Source of the DNA: Phoebastria nigripes
Taxonomy: Eukaryota; Chordata; Aves; Procellariiformes; Diomedeidae
Direction of reading: 5' to 3'
NCBI GenBank assembly: GCA_035582835.1
Contig: JAYKAV010000411.1
Coordinates: forward strand, 1,896,083 to 1,960,082
Length of the DNA stretch: 64,000 nt
The notes under the pieces were generated by a model that was not told the DNA's origin, made no database searches, and saw nothing but the letters and a program-made list of their open reading frames with translations. Below are positions 59,326 through 64,000 of this stretch, in pieces. The position numbers and the translations under genes are program-made. Each line of letters begins with the position of its first letter. The first letter of the stretch is position 1.

Positions 59326-59639
59326 CTTAATGGAATATATTTGTCTTAATTATATCCTTGTTTTAATGATATGTTCTGAAGCTGTTACCACCTACTTCTA
59401 GAAACCCCCAAGAGGGTGAGATTTTGTTGTGCTGTTTGCTGTAAAAATGAATAAATGAAAGCAAGATAGTACCCCGGGCAGCTCAGAATTTCAGCACTGT
59501 CATTTGACAAGTGGATGAGTTGGGGGAAATGGTCACCCCCAATCTCCCCTCCCCCTGCCCGATTTTCTGTTTTTTGGGGGAAAGATTTAAAAGCCTGGAG
59601 CAACTGGTAACTTTGGGCCACACGGGGTGTGATTCTTTT

Positions 59640-60475
59640 TAAAAAAAGTGATGTTTGCAGCAGCACTGGATAAACTACAGTTCGTTTGTCTGTTAAGGCA
59701 GAGCATAAAACATGCAACTTCTAGCTTCTCATTGAGTTTTTATATATATATATATATATACATTTTTTTTTTTTATTTCCACCACTTCCCATTTCTTCTC
59801 CTGTTGTCCGTGTGTGAACATTTATATGAAACCTTTGCTATATTCTATCATTCATATCACACTGTTGCCACCAACCGGTACAGTTCTAATTTTTACCACT
59901 GTTTTGGTAGAGACTGTGCAAGAACCACCGTGTACCTATACAGTGTGCTCCACGGCTCCTCAAGTGTGACTGTGCCGTGAGCAGCAAGGTGTAAGCACAC
60001 GGCGTTTTAACATCGATCCATTACCTCAGAAGTGTGAAACCGCATACGGAAACCAAATGGGTACCAGGTTCAGAATGTGCCTTCCTGTTTTTCTACTGTT
60101 TTCTAACTTGAGCTTAGATTGTAAACAGACCTTTGTTTTTGTTCCTTTTGCTTAGCACATGTCTCTGTGGCAGCTTTCTCCATTCAACTATCAGCAAAGA
60201 AGCGAGACTATTTCCCTTGAGCAACTCTGTAAAATATGGTAGGCTTCCGCCCTTGAAACCTGTAGGCCAGCCTCAAGCTCTTTGCTGAGCAAAATTGACT
60301 GACCTCGAGTAGGAGTTTTGTTTGAATAAAAGGTTGTAATTTTTTTTATTCTAATGAATATTTAAAGCATATATAATTGTTTATTGTCCTGCTCTGACAC
60401 TGTAAAATGAAGGCACTGGTTTTTAAATTTTCTTAAACACTCAACCTCAATATCCAAGCAATAAAGAAATAAAGC
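59640..60475 (+). other. 3' UTR-like stretch with clustered poly(A) signals
   Basis: After a (TA)n/T tract, this stretch is T-rich with no long open frame on the + strand after 59980. It carries AATAAA at about 60325-60330 and two more hexamers at about 60460-60473, followed by GT-rich sequence (GTCTGACTGTGTAAA). The local texture resembles a vertebrate 3' UTR, but no coding exon is recognised upstream and AATAAA is common by chance in AT-rich DNA. Confidence 0.2.
59740..59774. repeat. (TA)n microsatellite followed by T12
   Basis: About ten TA dinucleotides end at 59760, then CA and a run of 12 T. Confidence 0.9.
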
Positions 60476-61444
60476 AGAAAGTCTCTTCAAAAAAAGTCTG
60501 ACTGTGTAAAAAAAATCTTACTGTGTAACTTGCATTTTTCAAGTAGTTAAAAGTAGAATCAGGCCTGTGGTGCTCACCAAAGGTCTGTTGGGTCATACAT
60601 AAACTGCTCCTTTGGAACTATTTGCTATTGTTAATAGAAAACAAAATATTTAAAATAATGCATGGTACATACTTCACCTATACTAGTTTTCACCATCTCT
60701 GGCTTTGTATTCATTGGTATTGGTGAACTTTGGTAAGAAAAAACAAGTTGGATGAGTTCACACTAAAATACCGAGTGCAAAATTGTGCAAAATGAAGAAG
60801 TTCAGTTTAAAAGCAACTTATATAATGATGTAGGGGATTTGCCGTCAGTTGAAATCTTGACCTCCACGCTGGGTGCCTTTCAGAAAAATATGCTTAGTTT
60901 AGTCAGATGTTTTGGACTTACAGCAGGACTTGCTGGGTAAAATTCTTCTCGGTTTATGCAGGACATCAGCCCAAGTGGTCATAGGTTTCTTTGTTTCTGC
61001 TTCTTGTGTAACTGCCATTGACTTTCAGGCAGCGGAAAACTGGAGGTTGTATGTATTCAGATGCCATATATATACACTTGCTGCTAAATAATTGAGTAAA
61101 AATAGGGGCTCTAGGTCAAGATTGCAAAGGGAAGCATTCAGTGCCTGGTAAATGAGAGAATGCACATAGGATGAATTACATTCATGCAAAACCATTCTGA
61201 CCTGCAGTCATCATTATTTTACATACAATATTCAGTCCCTGTTCTAAAGGCAGGTTGATGCAGGGTTTCCCTACAGGAATCTTCTGTGTTGTTTGCTGTA
61301 TTGCTGTGCAGCCTGTGGTGTGTGTTATCAGCATAAACTGAAAGGGGAGCCATCTCTGTTCCATACACCAGATCTGTAGTGGATAGAGACTTTCCTGCAT
61401 TTCTTAACTGTTATTTTTGTAATGTTAAGATCCTTTTAGTGCAG

Positions 61445-61495
61445 ACAATTTGGATGACTCGCCAGCAGGATTTTGGAGCTACCTTGGACTAACCG
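61445..61495 (+). other. exon candidate, 51 bases, phase 1-1, unrecognised
   Basis: The acceptor region GATCCTTTTAGTGCAG (AG 61443-61444) has an upstream T-rich tract and a TTAAC branch-like string. It is followed by 51 bases and a donor-like ACCG|GTAATC (GT 61496-61497). Only one frame is open, reading NLDDSPAGFWSYLGLT. It begins and ends in phase 1, compatible with the candidate at 43895-44029. The short length makes chance likely, and no protein match comes to mind. Confidence 0.2.
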
Positions 61496-61859
61496 GTAAT
61501 CATAGCAGGTTGTTATTCTATCTGGACAAGTACAAGCGTGGAATGAAATCTAAACCTTGCTAGTCAGCTCCACCAATATTGATGGATANGGAAGCAAGGG
61601 GGAATGTGGGTACCTGGGGTCCCATTTCAGGCTTTGGAGGAGAGTAGGCTTCATTCAGCAAGCCCAAACTCTTCTGCACAAGATTTCTCTTGTCTTTAAA
61701 CTAGAATTTTCTTAACTTGCTCCTAATTTCATGTGTCCCTGCAGCCACCCCTTGGTCAGCCTGGCTCTGAGCTCCTTGTCCAACTCACCTCCTTGTTTCT
61801 CATTCTGCCTGCTCTCAGATCACAGATCCCTTCCTGGATTTCTTGTTTAGTCGGGNGGT

Positions 61860-62441
61860 TTGTGTCTCCTCACTGTAAATGCGCTGCCCACCCAGATCCA
61901 GTGCTGCCTGTTCCCTCCCTTGCTCCACTGCTCATGTGTCCTGGACCTGTCAGTTGTAGCCCTAAGACNGTCTAATGCTTATTTTCATGTCCACCTTCAC
62001 TTTCCTGTTTTCTTCTGCGGGTCTTTAGATTGTGCTCAGCCTCTCCCAGTCTTTACCACTGGACTCCTCTGCTACACTAAAACCCAAAAGGCATCCTTTC
62101 TCCAGACCAGAACCTCCTACTTCTTCGATCGTGTCCCCCTGTCTTCCCCCAAGCACCCCCTTGTTTTCAGTTCAAAGGAGTGTTTTTTAGACTTATTAAA
62201 GCCCTTCAGGGATTCACTGGTTTACCAAGAACAGACAAGGTCCCTGCCATCAGTTTCCCAAGCAAAGGAAACAGAAAGAGGTATTACATTAAGAAATGAA
62301 AAAATAAATCCAGATTCATCTGCTGCTTCTCAAGCCGGAATGAATTCAGATATTCTGTGGCAGTTGCAAGCAGAAGTTTTAAATGTATGGAGCATGTTAA
62401 AATTTCCTGGTTTGAATAGTATACACAGCTTGAACTGGTGA
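61860..62441 (+). other. longest open frame in the window, 193 codons, probably not a gene
   Basis: An open frame of 582 bases containing one unresolved base (61970). The first half is cysteine- and leucine-rich and the second half is polar (includes QTRSLPSVSQAKETERG). It has no start context, signal peptide or domain that I recognise. One frame of this length is not surprising in 128 kb of both strands, so it is listed for checking only. Confidence 0.12.
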
Positions 62442-63216
62442 GAGATGGCAGCTTGCTAAATGAAGAGGGACTAGGAAATGTTAACTGCTAAAATATCTCT
62501 AGGTACAAGTGGAAACTTTATTTTATTTTTCATTTGCAAGAGCTTAGTGTGGCAGAATTGAGGTAAATGCACCCAGGAACCACAAAGACCCATCCTTGAT
62601 GCAAAGGTTTCTCTTGTAAAACGTAATATTCCTACTCCAAGGTCTAGAAATGTTAGGGATGCTCAAAGAATAGAATAGTCAATAGAATTTGAGCTTTGCA
62701 AAACCAATTTACTTTTGATGCCCCTCATTCCTAGAAATAGCTGATCTGTTGACTGAATTTCTTCCTCTTCTTCCCTTTCTTCCCCCTCCAAATTTGTTTT
62801 AGTTGAACACATGGCATGGAAAAACTTCAGCCTTGTTAGTCTTACAAAATTAGAAATTTGTTTTCAATTCATTATAAAGTCTCTGGATATAATTAAAGGT
62901 AGGACTATGTTCTCCACTGTTGTACATAGCTGCTCTGATCTTCCAAGCTAAGTAAAACTAGAAAGAGAAAGAAAATCAAAGAACAAAAACTNCTTGTATC
63001 CCAGTTTCCTGCTTTTGGTTACTGATTGAATGGATAGAGGGACATTTGTGTATGTATATATACTTAGATTGACAATTTGGCCCCATGAGCTCTTAAAAGT
63101 AGTCATCTTCTAAGCCTAGCTTTTTTTTTTTCCCTCCAAAAAACAATTTGCAAATTCTAGATTTATACTTCTCAGACTTTGCCTTGTATTCTGAAAATCA
63201 TATTCAAGTTCCTTGA

Positions 63217-63233
63217 TTTTTTTTTTTTTTTTT
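63217..63233. repeat. T17 homopolymer
   Basis: A run of 17 T between CCTTGA and CCTCGTG. Confidence 0.9.
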
Positions 63234-63914
63234 CCTCGTGAAATGCTGAGCTCCGTGACTTCTTGACCTCAGGTTGGGCACCCAACAAACTACTAGTGAC
63301 TTTGGAGGTTATTCCTTTGGACAACTTCAATGTGAAAAAAAGTGGAGACTTCCTGGCAGGTCACTAAAATTTTTTTGTGCTATCCATGCAGTAAAATGTT
63401 GGGTTTTTTCACTGCTGTGCAAGATTTAAGCAGCTAGCATCAGTAAACAGCAACTGAACTGTCAAAACTAGTTGGATTTCTCTTCCCCAGGCAGCCTGTG
63501 TTGTATGTGAGAAGTCCTGAAAACTGTAAAGGGCTCTACTGTTGAGAGATTTAATGGCACACAGTTCAAGTTCAGCATTAAGTTTTATTGTGAATGGCGC
63601 TCTCAGAAATGAAACAAAATAGATTATATTTCATAATCTCTGCTGTTTCAGGTTTCCTCTTTCTCATGCTCCTTCCTTTGTTGGTGTTGATAACCTTAGC
63701 CAAATTTCTAGAAAGCTGAGAATGTGTGTCTGGGAAACACTGGAGAAAATTTGGTAACAACAGTAACTTTACATAAGCATAAATAACANCTAATTTAAAT
63801 ATTCCTCACTGTTAAGTTGCCATTCTTACACCTGGTGCTTTGGAGACACATTATAAAAATGGGTTGGCTGTCAGTCATTCATGACCGCTTCCCCTTATTT
63901 TGGAGCAACTAATA

Positions 63915-63998
63915 GGACAAGAAAAGACATTATAGCTGAAGCCTTTGGGGAAAAGAGGACAAGAGAAGACACTATAGCTGAAGCCTTCAGGGAGTACA
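63915..63998 (+). repeat. 42-bp tandem duplication, open in one frame, runs to the window edge
   Basis: Unit 1 (63915-63956, starting GGACAAGAAAAGACATTATA) and unit 2 (63957-63998, starting GGACAAGAGAAGACACTATA) are tandem 42-mers with about ten differences, mostly at the 3' end. 42 is a multiple of three. The frame read from an ATG at 63881 stays open through both units to the last base, giving a 14-residue repeat TR[K/E]D[I/T]IAEAF. The array may continue beyond the window. The other two frames are stopped. It may be a minisatellite or the start of a repeat-bearing coding exon. Confidence 0.7.
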
Positions 63999-64000
63999 AG

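Larger units (their letters stand above)
56801..59639. other. AT-rich non-coding DNA, nothing recognised
   Basis: It has ordinary single-copy appearance with two short ancient-repeat relics (58780-58830 and 59283-59325). A small hairpin GTGGGTT-TT-AACCCAC lies at about 58005-58020. No gene is recognised. Confidence 0.55.
60476..63914. other. non-coding DNA with exon candidate and longest open frame
   Basis: It holds the exon candidate 61445-61495 and a 193-codon open frame at 61860-62441 (findings). T runs lie near 63121-63132 and at 63217-63233. Ns lie at 61589, 61856, 61970, 62992 and 63789, a local cluster suggesting lower assembly quality. Nothing is confidently identified. Confidence 0.5.

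Noticed and set aside
1..64000. rRNA, CRISPR, prokaryotic operons, mitochondrial insert, endogenous retrovirus
   Set aside because: I looked for rRNA-like strings, spaced direct repeats, dense coding, mitochondrial gene strings and LTR/pol motifs on both strands by eye and found none.

Overview
The window looks like gene-poor nuclear DNA from a bird. Three well-matched CR1 LINE 3' ends of different ages (294-558, 2830-3037, 20500-20879), a short CR1 tail (34630-34681) and an antisense CR1 piece (56700-56800) all lack a long body. The youngest ends in the repeated octamer ATTCTGTG, as bird CR1 does. Several very old amniote repeats (MIR-like and palindromic 'CAATGGAGCT'-type elements) survive as short pieces. 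Most of the sequence is AT-rich, poor in CpG and without long open frames. Seventeen isolated single N bases point to a draft assembly. The species cannot be named from this sequence.

No protein-coding gene, rRNA, tRNA, CRISPR array, endogenous retrovirus or prokaryotic feature is recognised. The open frames of 60-193 codons scattered on both strands are mostly what chance gives in 64 kb of six frames. Two of the largest are produced by a GC-rich repeat at 28236-28746. The window is best read as intergenic DNA or the inside of one or more long introns. The main hint for an intron on the + strand is at 25348-25397, where a perfect TACTAAC, a pyrimidine tract and CAG|GTAAGT abut. That is the form of a recursive splice site. 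Several short stretches on the + strand have an acceptor, an open frame and a donor (1479-1580, 15119-15261, 36837-36941, 43895-44029, 61445-61495). None encodes a protein I recognise, and they are offered only as exon candidates.

Layout: 1-6.4 kb holds two CR1 pieces, one exon candidate and single-copy AT-rich DNA. 6.46-6.85 kb is the first copy of a GC-rich repeat. 6.85-20.5 kb is single-copy DNA with a CpG-richer open block at 8.1-8.35 kb, an inverted repeat and CpG-rich exon candidate at 15.0-15.3 kb, and MIR-like relics. 20.5-20.9 kb is a CR1 of another subfamily. 20.9-28.1 kb contains the putative recursive splice site. 28.24-28.75 kb is the second GC-rich repeat, here with inverted terminal arms. 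28.7-34.6 kb is the most AT-rich part. 34.6-49 kb holds a string of ancient repeat relics and two exon candidates. 50.2-51.2 kb is a promoter- or exon-like stretch. 56.7 kb is an antisense CR1. 59.6-60.5 kb resembles a 3' UTR with clustered AATAAA signals. The last 120 bases hold a 42-bp tandem duplication that is an open reading frame running off the edge.

The most distinctive observation is the GC-rich repeat pair. Both copies begin at CAGGGCCC, and one has about 140-bp inverted arms, so it may be a non-autonomous DNA transposon family.
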